The notes under the pieces: model-generated
What the model was told of the DNA's origin: nothing
The model's input: the letters and a program-made list of their open reading frames with translations, nothing else
The model's database searches: none
Part shown: positions 51,115 to 60,005 of the stretch, in pieces
Position numbering within the stretch: position 1 is the first letter of the stretch
How the letters are laid out: each line of letters begins with the position of its first letter
Source of the DNA: SHVZ01 sp044223515
Lineage (GTDB): Bacteria; Pseudomonadota; Alphaproteobacteria; SHVZ01
Direction of reading: 5' to 3'
DNA: 64,000 nt
Assembly (NCBI GenBank): GCA_044223515.1
Contig: JBGALV010000008.1
Span: 1-64,000 of the forward strand
Made by a program: the position numbers and the translations under genes

Positions 51115-51234
51115 GGTCCGTACCGCCGGGAGAGCTGGAGCATGCGCAAGGTGGCGAAACGGGGCCGGAGCAGCGGGTGGATCTTAAAAACCTATACTAC
51201 GATCCGGCTCGCCCGGACTCGCTCCTTTTAGGTT

Positions 51235-52080
51235 TCAATCCAGCTTGAATCCCTGCCCGCGCACGAAGGCGCCGAAGTCGGTGCGTTGCGGGTTGGCGTA
51301 TTGGCGGGCCTTGTCCTCGGACCAGCCGTAATAGGGCGCCTCGCCCCAGCGCTCGGGCTCGCGCGGCTTGAGGCCGGGCTCGGCCGCGTTGCGGCGGCGG
51401 TCGTACTCGTCGAGCTGGGCCGGGAGCTTCCCAGTGTCGTAGCGGTCGACATGGACGCGGGCGTCGATCGAGAGTCGGGCGGAGAGCCGGCCTGGCGTCG
51501 CCGGCCAGCCGACCGTGAGGCCGGCGATGGGCACGACACGCTTGGGCAGCTCGAGCACGTCGCGCAGCACGTCGCAGTTGTCGCGCACGACGCTGATCGG
51601 GCAGCAGCCGAGGCCGACCGCCTCCGCCGCGGTGATGAAGCTCGTCATCACGATGGCGCCGTCGACGGTCGCATTGAAGAAGGCGTCCAGATGGTCGTTC
51701 GGGAAAGGCTTGCCGCGCATCTCGGAGATCTTCGGCAGGCGATAGCCGTTGCCGCAGAAGACGAGGAGGACGGGCGCGTCGTTCATCCACGGCATGCTGG
51801 GGATGAGGTCGATGATCGCCTTCCGCCTGGCCGGATCGGCGACGATCACGATGTCGCCCTGCTGCAGGTCGCTCTTCGACGGCGACGACAGTGCGCAGGC
51901 GCAGAGCAGGCGGAGCAGGTCCGGGTCGATCGGCTTGTCGAGATATCGGCGATGCACGCGCCGGGTCGCCATGCGCATCAGCGTCTCCAGGCCTTCGGTG
52001 TCCGGATCGACGGCCAGCGTCTCGCCGAACCTGGCCGCGATCGCCTGGCTGATCGCCTCGGCATCCTTGGGATCGCTCAA
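51235..52080 (-). CDS. Nitroreductase family protein
   Basis: The 281-residue protein matches the FMN-dependent nitroreductase fold. The family pattern is ALSSPSKSDLQQGDIVIVADPARRKAI, followed by DGAIVMTSFITAAEAVGLGCCPISVVR and PIAGLTVGWPA. It reduces nitro, quinone or flavin substrates with NAD(P)H; the substrate is unknown. Its ATG overlaps the stop of the upstream LysR gene by four bases, so the two form an operon. Confidence 0.88.
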   Translation of the reverse strand: MSDPKDAEAISQAIAARFGETLAVDPDTEGLETLMRMATRRVHRRYLDKPIDPDLLRLLCACALSSPSKSDLQQGDIVIVADPARRKAIIDLIPSMPWMNDAPVLLVFCGNGYRLPKISEMRGKPFPNDHLDAFFNATVDGAIVMTSFITAAEAVGLGCCPISVVRDNCDVLRDVLELPKRVVPIAGLTVGWPATPGRLSARLSIDARVHVDRYDTGKLPAQLDEYDRRRNAAEPGLKPREPERWGEAPYYGWSEDKARQYANPQRTDFGAFVRGQGFKLD

Positions 52081-53009
52081 GATCGTCTTCCTTCCTGCCT
52101 GGGACGAGGCGTCGGTTCACTCGACGTGCAGACGGCGCGGACGCAGCCGCGCAGCCAGCGATGGGCGGCATCAGCGTCGAGGCGCGGATGCCAGAGTAAG
52201 GATACCGTCACCTCGGGCGCGGGCACCGGCAGCGCGAAGCTGTGCATGCCGTTGCGGAGCTGCCGCGTATGCCGGTCGGGGACGGTGGCGATGAGGTCGG
52301 ATCCCCGCGCGAGCGCCAGCGCGGCGGCGAAGCCGCCGACGGTCGCGACGATCTCGCGCTTCAGGCCCGAGGGCTCCAAGGCCGCGTCGACCGGTCCCCG
52401 GTCGAGGCCCCGGCGCGTCACGAAGACATGTTGGCCGGCGGCATAGCGTGCCGGGGTGATCTTTCCGCGGCTCAAGGCATGTCCCTTGCGGACGACCCCG
52501 ACGAAACGGTCCTTGAACAGCGCCTGGGTACGGATCTCAGGTCCGGTGCTCTCGCCGATGGCGCCGGTCTCCAGATCGACGAGGCCGTCGCGGAGCGGCG
52601 CGCTGTCGCGGTCGACCTTCTGCACGAAGCGGAGCCGCACGCCGGGCGCTTCCCTGGCGACGCGCGCGATCAGGCCCGGCCCGAAGCTTTCGACGAAGCC
52701 GTCGCTTGTCCTGAGCGTGAAGGTGCGGTCGAGCCGCTCGAGGTCGAGCTTCTCGACCGGGCGGAGGACGGCTTCGGCCTGCCGCACCAGCTCGCCGACC
52801 GGGGTCCGGAGCTCGATGGCGCGCGGCGTCGGCACGAGACCACGCCCGGCCCTGACCAGCAGCGGGTCGCCGGTCGCCTGGCGCAGTCGCGCCAACGTCC
52901 GGCTCATCGCCGACGGGCTCAGGCGCAGCCGCCGGGCGGCGCGGGCGACGCTGCCTTCGGCGAGCAGCACGTCGAGCGTGACCAGCAGGTTGAGGTCGGG
53001 CATCGCCAT
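52077..53009 (-). CDS. LysR family transcriptional regulator
   Basis: The 310-residue regulator has an N-terminal winged helix (LNLLVTLDVLLAEGSVARAARRLRLSPSAMSRTLARLRQATGDPLLVR) and a C-terminal effector-binding domain. It likely controls the divergent MFS gene, 94 bases away, and itself with the nitroreductase. ATGs at 53009 and 53003 are both possible; an AGGG element lies upstream. The open frame continues to 53057 but those residues lack similarity to the family. Confidence 0.9.
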   Translation of the reverse strand: MAMPDLNLLVTLDVLLAEGSVARAARRLRLSPSAMSRTLARLRQATGDPLLVRAGRGLVPTPRAIELRTPVGELVRQAEAVLRPVEKLDLERLDRTFTLRTSDGFVESFGPGLIARVAREAPGVRLRFVQKVDRDSAPLRDGLVDLETGAIGESTGPEIRTQALFKDRFVGVVRKGHALSRGKITPARYAAGQHVFVTRRGLDRGPVDAALEPSGLKREIVATVGGFAAALALARGSDLIATVPDRHTRQLRNGMHSFALPVPAPEVTVSLLWHPRLDADAAHRWLRGCVRAVCTSSEPTPRPRQEGRRS

Positions 53010-53038
53010 ATCCCTACCCTGCCCGGATAGGGCGTCAA

Positions 53039-53066
53039 ACGCACGGATAAAGTGCAAATAGTGCGT
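53039..53066. promoter_or_regulatory. Candidate LysR operator between lysR and the MFS gene
   Basis: ACGCAC at 53039-53044 pairs with GTGCGT at 53061-53066. Further GTGC copies at 53052-53055 and 53061-53064 give overlapping dyads. The position, between divergent start codons, fits a LysR-type binding region. No consensus was confirmed. Confidence 0.35.
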
Positions 53067-53103
53067 CTATCGCCATATCGGCGTCCGGGCTCATATCCAG
53101 TCC

Positions 53104-54447
53104 ATGACCACGACAACGCCTGCCGCCGTCCCGCATGCCGCCCCGATCCGGGGTGCGCTCGCCGGGCTTTCGCTCTCGATCTTCCTGTCCTCCCTCGGCA
53201 CCAGCATCGCCAATGTCGCGCTGCCGACGCTGACCCAGGCCCTGGAGGCCAGCTTCCAGGAGGTGCAGTGGGTCGTGCTCGCTTACCTTCTCGCGGTCAC
53301 GACGCTGGTCGTGAGCGCCGGCCGGCTCGGCGACATCGTCGGCCGGCGACGGTTGCTGGTGGCGGGCATCGCACTCTTCACCGCGGCGTCGGTCCTGTGC
53401 GGCATGGCGCCGACCTTGTGGGCGCTGATCGCCGCGCGGGCCGCGCAGGGCGCCGGTGCCGCGATCATGATGTCCCTGGCCATGGCCTTCGTCGGCGAGA
53501 CCGTGCCGAAGGAGAGGACCGGCAGCGCCATGGGCCTGCTCGGCACGATGTCGGCGGTCGGGACCGCGCTCGGCCCGTCGCTCGGCGGCCTGCTGATCGC
53601 GGAAGTCGGCTGGCGGTCGATCTTCTTCGTCAACCTGCCGCTGGGCCTGCTGACCTTGGCCTTGGCGTATCGAACCTTGCCGGCGGATCGTCCGCGCGCC
53701 GACCGGCCGGGCTTCGACACGACCGGCACGCTGGTTCTGGCCCTGACGCTCTCCGCCTATGCGCTGGCGATGACGCTGGGCCGCGGCAGCTTCGGCATCC
53801 TCAACGCCGGCCTGATGGCCGCAGCCGTCGCCGGTGCCGTTCTTTTCGTCGTCGTCGAGACGCGGGCGGCCTCGCCGCTGATCCGTCCGGCGCGGCTGCG
53901 CGACCGCAGCCTGAGCGCCGGCCTCGCGACCAACGCCCTGGTCGCCGCGGTGATGATGACGACGCTGGTCGTCGGTCCCTTCCATCTCTCGGGCGCGCTG
54001 GGGCTCGAGGCGGCGATGGTCGGGCTGGTGCTGTCGGTCGGGCCTTTCGTCACCGCGTCGGCCGGCATACCGGCCGGGCGCCTGGTCGACCGCTTCGGCG
54101 CGAACCGGATGGTGCTTGCCGGACTGGTCGGCATGGCGATCGGCACTGGGCTGCTCGCGACCCTGCCGATCGAGTACGGCATCGTGGGCTATCTGGGACC
54201 GATCGCGGTCCTGACCGCGGGCTATGCGCTGGTCCAGGCCGCCAACAACACGGCGGTGATGGCCGGCCTCCCGCAGGATCAGCGGGGCGTCGTCTCCGGC
54301 CTCCTGAACCTCTCGCGCAACCTGGGCCTGGTCACCGGTGCGTCGGCGATGGGCGCGGTGTTCGCCGTCGCCGGGATGCAATCCGCCTTCGCGGTCGCGG
54401 CCGTTCTCGTCGGTATCGCGCTCGCGGTCAGCGTCAGGCGAAGGTGA
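53104..54447 (+). CDS. MFS transporter, DHA2-like drug efflux protein
   Basis: The 447-residue transporter has about 14 predicted helices. The family motif GRLGDIVGRRRLLVAG is after helix 2, and a GTALGPSLGGLL motif marks the antiporter helix. It resembles EmrB/QacA-type proton-coupled drug exporters. The 3' end overlaps the convergent hydrolase gene by 14 bases. It is divergent from the LysR gene and probably regulated by it. Confidence 0.9.
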   Translation: MTTTTPAAVPHAAPIRGALAGLSLSIFLSSLGTSIANVALPTLTQALEASFQEVQWVVLAYLLAVTTLVVSAGRLGDIVGRRRLLVAGIALFTAASVLCGMAPTLWALIAARAAQGAGAAIMMSLAMAFVGETVPKERTGSAMGLLGTMSAVGTALGPSLGGLLIAEVGWRSIFFVNLPLGLLTLALAYRTLPADRPRADRPGFDTTGTLVLALTLSAYALAMTLGRGSFGILNAGLMAAAVAGAVLFVVVETRAASPLIRPARLRDRSLSAGLATNALVAAVMMTTLVVGPFHLSGALGLEAAMVGLVLSVGPFVTASAGIPAGRLVDRFGANRMVLAGLVGMAIGTGLLATLPIEYGIVGYLGPIAVLTAGYALVQAANNTAVMAGLPQDQRGVVSGLLNLSRNLGLVTGASAMGAVFAVAGMQSAFAVAAVLVGIALAVSVRRR

Positions 54448-55483
54448 GGAGCCGCCGCGGGTTGTCGACCAGGATCGCCTTGATCTCGTCCTCGGTGAAT
54501 CCGCGCCGGCGCATCAGCGGCACGACGCGCGTGAAGATGTGGCCGTAGCCGTGGCCACCGAAGGACTTGAGGCGGATCTGCTGGCAGATGTCGTGGCTGA
54601 TGACGACGCGCGAGAGGTGCCCGTTGTCGATCAGCATGCGGATGTGCTGCACGCGCAGCGCATCGTTCGGCATGTCGATGTCGGAAGCGGTGTAGAGCGA
54701 GGTCTCGCGGCCGAACAGGTCGAACTCCAGCGTGCAGCCGGTGTCGGCGAGCTTCAGCATGCGGCCGGAATCGAAGATCGTGCGGTCGATATGACTGTAG
54801 ACCACGCGCTCGATGTCGGCGCCGTGCGCGACGAGGAAGTCCGCGCCCTCCTGCGGCTGGTCGGCATCGCGGCCGGGATGGACGTTGATCGCCGCCCCCG
54901 TCTCCTGCTGGGCGACGATGGCGCCTTCCATCACCTTGCGCTCGAGCGCGGTCCACGGCGTTTGGCAGCCGATCTCGCCGATCATGCCGGAGCGGATGTC
55001 GCTCTCCCACGCGCCGACCTGCACCTGGTCGATCATTTCTTTCGCGAAGCTGTCGACCGAGCGTTGGTGGTTCTTCGGATCCTGGTACTCCTCGACGTAG
55101 TAGCCGCAGCCCATGACGATGTTGACGCCGGTGCCGAGCGACACGTCGGCGAGGCCCTTGGGATCGGGGCGGAGCCCGCCGCAGGTGAGCTCGACCAGCG
55201 TCGAGCCGCCGGCCTCCTTCATCAGCGCCACTTCCTCGATCGCGATCGCGACGTCGTCGAGCTGCGCGTTCCTGGGCGAGTACTGCGTCCCGTACCAGAT
55301 GTCGTAGTGGTTCTTGAGCGTGATCTCGGGCCCGAGATCGTTCTTGAGCCGGGCATCGCCCTTGCGCAGGTCCCAGAGCACATGCTCGTGCATCAGCGTC
55401 GATCCGAGCTTCGACGGATCGATCGTTCCGAGCACGGTCTGGACCTTGCCCTTGAGCTCCGAACGCGCCATCCGCTTCGCCAT
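54434..55483 (-). CDS. Phosphotriesterase-family metallohydrolase
   Basis: The 349-residue protein has the phosphotriesterase barrel signature: His32-x-His34 in LMHEHVLWD, INVHPGRD, VYSHIDRT and ISHDICQQIR. Family members hydrolyse lactones or phosphotriesters using two metals. A lactonase role in the neighbouring catabolic region is plausible. The ATG at 55483 overlaps the stop of the CoA-ligase gene (TGATG). A longer in-frame reading is the ligase in another frame. Confidence 0.87.
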   Translation of the reverse strand: MAKRMARSELKGKVQTVLGTIDPSKLGSTLMHEHVLWDLRKGDARLKNDLGPEITLKNHYDIWYGTQYSPRNAQLDDVAIAIEEVALMKEAGGSTLVELTCGGLRPDPKGLADVSLGTGVNIVMGCGYYVEEYQDPKNHQRSVDSFAKEMIDQVQVGAWESDIRSGMIGEIGCQTPWTALERKVMEGAIVAQQETGAAINVHPGRDADQPQEGADFLVAHGADIERVVYSHIDRTIFDSGRMLKLADTGCTLEFDLFGRETSLYTASDIDMPNDALRVQHIRMLIDNGHLSRVVISHDICQQIRLKSFGGHGYGHIFTRVVPLMRRRGFTEDEIKAILVDNPRRLLTFA

Positions 55484-56892
55484 CAGTCTCTCCCCTTGAG
55501 CGCCGGCGGACCGTCGCCGCCCGACATCGCGTGCGCGCGGGCTGCCGGATATCGCGCGAGCAGGCCGGCGCATTCGGCCATTGCCTCGGCGTCCTCGAAC
55601 ATCGGGACGCCGGCTTCTTCCATAGTCCGGAACCACTCGGCACGGTGGACCAACGTGCCCATCATGGAATGCAGGATCGGCAACCTGGCGCCCTTGCACA
55701 GCGGCGCCATCGCCTCGATCACCGGGCCGGCGTCGACCATGAACGGCACGACATGGATCATCAGGATCGCGTCGAAGGCTTCGGTCTCGACCAGCGCCGA
55801 GGAGAGCGTCGCGGCGAACCGGTCCTCGCGCGCGTCGGCCAGCAGGTCGAGCGGATTGGCGACGGAGGCTTCCGCCGGCAGGCTTTGGCGCAGCGTGTTC
55901 CTCAGGCGCTCGGGCAGCTCGACGAGGCCGAGCTTCTCGACCGAGGCGCGGTCGGTCGCGAGCACGCCGGGGCCGCCCGAGTTGGAGAGGATCAGCACGC
56001 GCCTGCCGAGGCCGGCGGGGAAACGCCCGAAGCCTTTCGCCGCCAGCATGAGGCGGCGCATCGACTCGACGCGGACGATGCCGCACTCCTCGGCGAAGGC
56101 CTGGATCGCCGCATCGTCGTTGGCGACGGCGCCGGTATGCGCGGCGGCGGCGCGTCCGCCTTCGAGCGTGCGTCCGCCAAAGAGGCCGATCACCGGCTTC
56201 TTCGCTGCAACCTCGCGTGCGATGTCGCGGAAGCGACGCGGGTCGTCGATGCTTTCGACATAGAGCAGCACCGAGGTGACGGCCGGATCCTCGCCGAGAT
56301 GCGCCAGGTAGTCGGCGACGCCCAGCTGCATCGCATTGCCGACCGAGACGACGGTGCCGAGCGGGATGTGGCGGAGATGCGAGGCGCAGATCGCCTCCTC
56401 GGCAAGCGCGCCCGACTGGCTGATCAGCGCGACGCCGCCGCCCTTTGGCAGGTCGCGGAGGAAGGTCGCCGCAAACCCCGCGCCGATGATGCCGGCGCAG
56501 TTGGGCCCGGCGATGGTGAGGTCGTTCGCGGCGGCGAAAGCGCGGACGTCGGCATCGCGGCGCCTGCCTTCCTCGCCGGCCTCGGCGAAGCCGCCGGGGA
56601 GGATCAGCAGGTTCTTGTGTCCGCTCGACGCGGCATCGCGCACGACCTCGGGGATCGAGGGCGGCGGCACGACGATGACGGCCAGATCGCACGGATCGAG
56701 GATCTCGCGGAGCGAGGTCTTCGCCTCGTTGCCCTGGATGACGCCGCCCTTCGGATTGACCGGAACGATGCGGCTCTTGAAGCCGCTGGCGCCGAGGTTC
56801 TTCAGCACCGCCCCGCCCGACGACGTCGCCCGCTCGCCGGCGCCGACGACCGCGACCGAGCGCGGCGCGAAGAAGGGGCGGAGGTCGCGCAC
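55483..56892 (-). CDS. Acyl-CoA synthetase (NDP-forming) alpha-like subunit
   Basis: The 469-residue protein has a CoA-binding domain at the N-terminus (LRPFFAPRSVAVVGAG). Two succinyl-CoA ligase-like flavodoxin domains follow, with the SQSGALAE loop and AAAHTGAVAN, which includes the likely phospho-histidine. The ATP-grasp beta domain is absent, so it needs a partner not seen in this window. It may activate or release an organic acid as its CoA ester. The start is probably GTG at 56892, shortly after the exonuclease stop. Confidence 0.84.
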   Translation of the reverse strand: MRDLRPFFAPRSVAVVGAGERATSSGGAVLKNLGASGFKSRIVPVNPKGGVIQGNEAKTSLREILDPCDLAVIVVPPPSIPEVVRDAASSGHKNLLILPGGFAEAGEEGRRRDADVRAFAAANDLTIAGPNCAGIIGAGFAATFLRDLPKGGGVALISQSGALAEEAICASHLRHIPLGTVVSVGNAMQLGVADYLAHLGEDPAVTSVLLYVESIDDPRRFRDIAREVAAKKPVIGLFGGRTLEGGRAAAAHTGAVANDDAAIQAFAEECGIVRVESMRRLMLAAKGFGRFPAGLGRRVLILSNSGGPGVLATDRASVEKLGLVELPERLRNTLRQSLPAEASVANPLDLLADAREDRFAATLSSALVETEAFDAILMIHVVPFMVDAGPVIEAMAPLCKGARLPILHSMMGTLVHRAEWFRTMEEAGVPMFEDAEAMAECAGLLARYPAARAHAMSGGDGPPALKGRD

Positions 56893-56894
56893 GC

Positions 56895-57692
56895 CTACAA
56901 TGCCAGATCCACGGTCACCGGAACGTGGTCTGAGCATTTCTCCCAGCCGCGCGCGTCCCTCAGGATCGAATAGCTCTTGAGGTTCTTCTTCAGTGGCGGC
57001 GTGACCCAGACATGGTCGAGACGGCGGCCGCGATTGGAGAGCGCCCAATCCGCCGCGCGATAGCTCCACCAGCTGTAGAGCTTCTGATCGTCCGGCACGA
57101 AGTGGCGCACCGCGTCGACCCACTCCGACGATTTTTGCACATGGCCCAGCTTCTCGACCTCGATCGGCGTGTGGCTGACCACGTCGAGCAGTTGCTTGTG
57201 CGACCAGACATCGTGCTCCAAGGGCGCGATGTTGAGGTCGCCGACCAGGATCATCGGATCCTTCGGCTTCCGGTTCTTCCTGAACCAGTCCGCCATCTCG
57301 TCGACGAAGGCGAGCTTGTGCGCGAACTTCGGATTCTGCTTCGGGTCGGGAATGTCGCCGCCCGAGGGGACGTAGAAGTTATGGATCTCGATGCCGCCGA
57401 TGCGGGCGGTGAGATGCCGCGAGTCGCCCTTCTTGCACCAGTCCGGCCCGTCGACCCGCTCCAGGGGCGTCTTCGAGAGGATCGCGACGCCGTTGTAGCC
57501 CTTCATGCCGAGCACGGCGCGGTGCCTGTATCCCGCCTGCTCGTAGGGATCGTGCGGGAAGAGATCGGTCATGACCTTGATCTCTTGCAGGCACAGCACG
57601 TCGGGCTTGGTCTCCGCCAGGAGCTTGAGGACGAGATCCTGACGGAGCCGAACCGAGTTGATGTTCCAGGTGGTGACGCGAAGCCGCGCCAA
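56895..57692 (-). CDS. xth: Exodeoxyribonuclease III
   Basis: The 265-residue nuclease has the AP-endonuclease motifs VTTWNINSVR (Asn10), LCLQEIKV (Glu37), VGDLNIAPLEHD and the C-terminal SDHVPVTVDL. It cleaves at abasic sites and degrades 3' ends of duplex DNA. The start is probably TTG at 57692, three bases after the hydrolase stop. Its place inside a catabolic gene row may be historical. Confidence 0.94.
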   Translation of the reverse strand: MARLRVTTWNINSVRLRQDLVLKLLAETKPDVLCLQEIKVMTDLFPHDPYEQAGYRHRAVLGMKGYNGVAILSKTPLERVDGPDWCKKGDSRHLTARIGGIEIHNFYVPSGGDIPDPKQNPKFAHKLAFVDEMADWFRKNRKPKDPMILVGDLNIAPLEHDVWSHKQLLDVVSHTPIEVEKLGHVQKSSEWVDAVRHFVPDDQKLYSWWSYRAADWALSNRGRRLDHVWVTPPLKKNLKSYSILRDARGWEKCSDHVPVTVDLAL

Positions 57693-57694
57693 GA

Positions 57695-58384
57695 TCAGGC
57701 CTTCGCGTAGGTGATGGCGAGATCGCCGACGCCGTCGACATGGCCGTCCATGCGGTCGCCCGCGACCACCGGGCCGACGCCTTCGGGCGTGCCGGTGTAG
57801 ATCAGGTCGCCGGCCGCGAGCTCCACCAGGCCCGAGAGGTAGGCGATGGTGTCCGGCACGTTCCAGATCATGTCGGCGAGATCGCCTTCCTGCTTGGTCG
57901 TGCCGTTGACCTTGACCCAGATCTTGCCCTTCGCCGGGTGGCCGATCTTGGACACCGGCTGGATCGGCGTGATCGGCGCCGACTGGTCGAAGCCCTTGCC
58001 CATGTCCCAGGGACGGCCGGCTTTCTTCGCGGCGTCCTGCAGGTCGCGGCGCGTCATGTCGAGGCCGACGGCATAGCCGTAGATGTGCTCGAGCGCCTTG
58101 GCCGAGGGAATGTTGCGGCCGCCGGACTTGAGCGCGACCACGAGCTCGATCTCGTGGTGCAGGTTCTTGGTCGAGGACGGGTAGGGGATGATCGCGCCGG
58201 AGGGCACGATCGCGTCCGCCGGCTTGCAGAAGAAGAACGGATCCTCCTTGCCCGAATGACCCATCTCGCGGGCGTGGGCGGCGTAGTTGCGGCCGACGCA
58301 GTAGATGCGGCGCACCGGGAAGGTGCCGGTCTCGCCGACGACGGCGACGGACGGGATCGACCAGCTCTGGATCACATGCGACAT
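57695..58384 (-). CDS. Fumarylacetoacetate hydrolase-family protein, likely fumarylpyruvate hydrolase
   Basis: The 229-residue protein has the FAH motifs RIYCVGRNYAAHA, the metal-binding NLHHEIELVVAL, GYAVGLDMTRRD and a late IYTGTPEGVGPV. In the gentisate pathway such enzymes cleave fumarylpyruvate (or maleylpyruvate) to fumarate or maleate and pyruvate. The nearby gentisate dioxygenase supports that role. It is separated from that gene by one damaged open frame. Confidence 0.88.
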   Translation of the reverse strand: MSHVIQSWSIPSVAVVGETGTFPVRRIYCVGRNYAAHAREMGHSGKEDPFFFCKPADAIVPSGAIIPYPSSTKNLHHEIELVVALKSGGRNIPSAKALEHIYGYAVGLDMTRRDLQDAAKKAGRPWDMGKGFDQSAPITPIQPVSKIGHPAKGKIWVKVNGTTKQEGDLADMIWNVPDTIAYLSGLVELAAGDLIYTGTPEGVGPVVAGDRMDGHVDGVGDLAITYAKA

Positions 58385-58414
58385 GGGGGCCTCGGAGGAA
58401 GGGACGTTCGGAAG

Positions 58415-58952
58415 TCAGAACAGATACCACCGCTCGCGCACGCGACCCAATGGCCAACGTCCGGCGGCGAAAATTCGGTGCTTTATGACGAATCCGTGTG
58501 CCGGCTTGCCGGCGGCCAGCGCCAGGGCGGCGAGATGGCAGGCCTGGGCGGCGGCGCCGGCGGCGACCCGGGAAAGGGCCTCGTCCGATGCGGACTCGGC
58601 GGCAGCCCGGGTCGGCTCCAGCGCCGCCTCGGTGACGCGGGTGAGCGCCGACAGGGCTGTGCTTAATGCCATGCATTCTTCCGCCCAGGCTCGGTTTTTG
58701 CCTGTTCGCGCGTTCTGCCTGCCACCATCGCCGGTCCCAGTCGGGATCGGCGGCGATGCGGGAGGCGTCCTTCCATGTCGCGACCGGCTCGACCGGCCCG
58801 GCACCGAGGTCGAGGGCCGCCACATACGCCGCGAGTGCCTCCCGGTCGGCCTCGCTCAAGGGCTGTCCGACGCGCGCAAACCAGGGCGTCCTGGCGACCG
58901 AGGCGGCGAGCGTCTCGATCTCCGCCAGCCCGTTCGCGACGAGGGCGCTCAT
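58415..58952 (-). pseudogene. Hypothetical protein between gentisate dioxygenase and the FAH gene, frameshifted
   Basis: Two frames fit one gene. The first half starts with ATG 58952 (ATGA overlap with the dioxygenase stop) and reads MSALVANGLAEIETLAAS ... DPDWDRRWWQAERANRQ. After a run of five A residues near 58695 the sensible continuation, NRAWAEECMALSTALSALTRV ... GRWPLGRVRERWYLF, lies in the next frame and stops at 58415. Deleting one A restores a product of about 178 residues. The family is not recognised; it does not look like maleylpyruvate isomerase. The break may be a sequencing error. Confidence 0.65.
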
Positions 58953-59989
58953 GCCGAGCGGCGTTCCCGCCACAGCCCGACCGCTTCCTGCACCGGCCGG
59001 TCGGAAAAGCTGAACATGACCGCGTCGTCGTCGGCATGGTGGCGGACCTCTGTCCAGCTCGGCACGACGAAGATGTCGCGCGGCCCCCAGTCGAAGCGGG
59101 TCCCTCCGATCAGGCTGTGGCCCTTGCCCTCGACCACCGAGAACACGGTGCCGTCGGTCGAGCGATAAGCCGCGCCGGCGAAGCCTTTCGGCAGCAGCTG
59201 CATGCAGGTCGCCATGGTCGGGATCGCCCAGCCGCCGGTCGCCGGGTTCACGTACTTCATCTTGAGGCCATGATGCGGGTCCCAGGCGCTGGTGCGCCGC
59301 ATCGTCTCCAGCGCCTCGCGCGTGCGGGCATAGGGGTAGTTGAAGATCGGCGAGGTCGGCCTGGCGACGTGGTGGTCGACCGGCAGCAGCCCCTGCCCGT
59401 AGCGGGCGAGCGCGTCGCCCTCGGGCTTGGAGACTTGCTGCGTGTCCTCCTTCGCATGCTCGGCGAAGCTCGCGTCGAGGAACTGGACGAGCGGGATGTC
59501 GAGCCCGTCCATCCACACCATCGGCTTGTCGGAGTCGTTGCCGTGGTCGTGCCAGGTCCAGCTCGGCGTGATGACGAAGTCGCCGGGGCGCATCGTCGTG
59601 CGCTCGCCGTCGACGGCGGTGTAGGCGCCTTCGCCCTCGACGACGAAGCGGAGCGCGGTCTGGGTATGGCGATGCGCCGGCGCCACCTCGCCGGGAAGGA
59701 TCAGCTGCAGGCCGGCGTAGAGTGTGTGCGTGATCGAGGAGCGGCCCTTGAGCCCCGGGTTCTCCAGGATCAGCACCCGGCGCTCGGCTTCCTTGGCGGT
59801 GATGAGGCTGCCGGCCTCGAGCACGAAGGAGCGTACCTCGTCGTAGCGCCAGAGCGCCGGCACGGCAGGCGATCTCGGCTCCGGCGTGATCAGGCCCTTC
59901 AGCACCTCCCACAGCGGCGTCATCGAATGCTCGCCGATGCGGGCGTAGAAATCCGCGCGCGCGTTGGTGAGTTGCGGTGCCGTCGCCAT
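58949..59989 (-). CDS. Gentisate 1,2-dioxygenase
   Basis: The 346-residue bicupin opens the gentisate ring between carbons 1 and 2 to give maleylpyruvate. The first cupin holds His106-x-His108 (PAHRHTQTALRFVVEG) and the late histidines in SWTWHDHGND (His147, His149), which bind Fe(II). The N-terminal domain FYARIGEHSMTPLWEVLKGL is characteristic. The second cupin near the C-terminus is less conserved, as in the family. It begins 16 bases after the PaaA-like gene. Confidence 0.93.
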   Translation of the reverse strand: MATAPQLTNARADFYARIGEHSMTPLWEVLKGLITPEPRSPAVPALWRYDEVRSFVLEAGSLITAKEAERRVLILENPGLKGRSSITHTLYAGLQLILPGEVAPAHRHTQTALRFVVEGEGAYTAVDGERTTMRPGDFVITPSWTWHDHGNDSDKPMVWMDGLDIPLVQFLDASFAEHAKEDTQQVSKPEGDALARYGQGLLPVDHHVARPTSPIFNYPYARTREALETMRRTSAWDPHHGLKMKYVNPATGGWAIPTMATCMQLLPKGFAGAAYRSTDGTVFSVVEGKGHSLIGGTRFDWGPRDIFVVPSWTEVRHHADDDAVMFSFSDRPVQEAVGLWRERRSA

Positions 59990-60005
59990 CGCCCTCTCCT
60001 TGCGC

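Noticed and set aside
56895..59912. Apparent 1005-residue minus-strand protein
   Set aside because: Only the exonuclease III end and the short MSALVANG segment read as real sequence; the rest is the shadow of dioxygenase and hydrolase genes.
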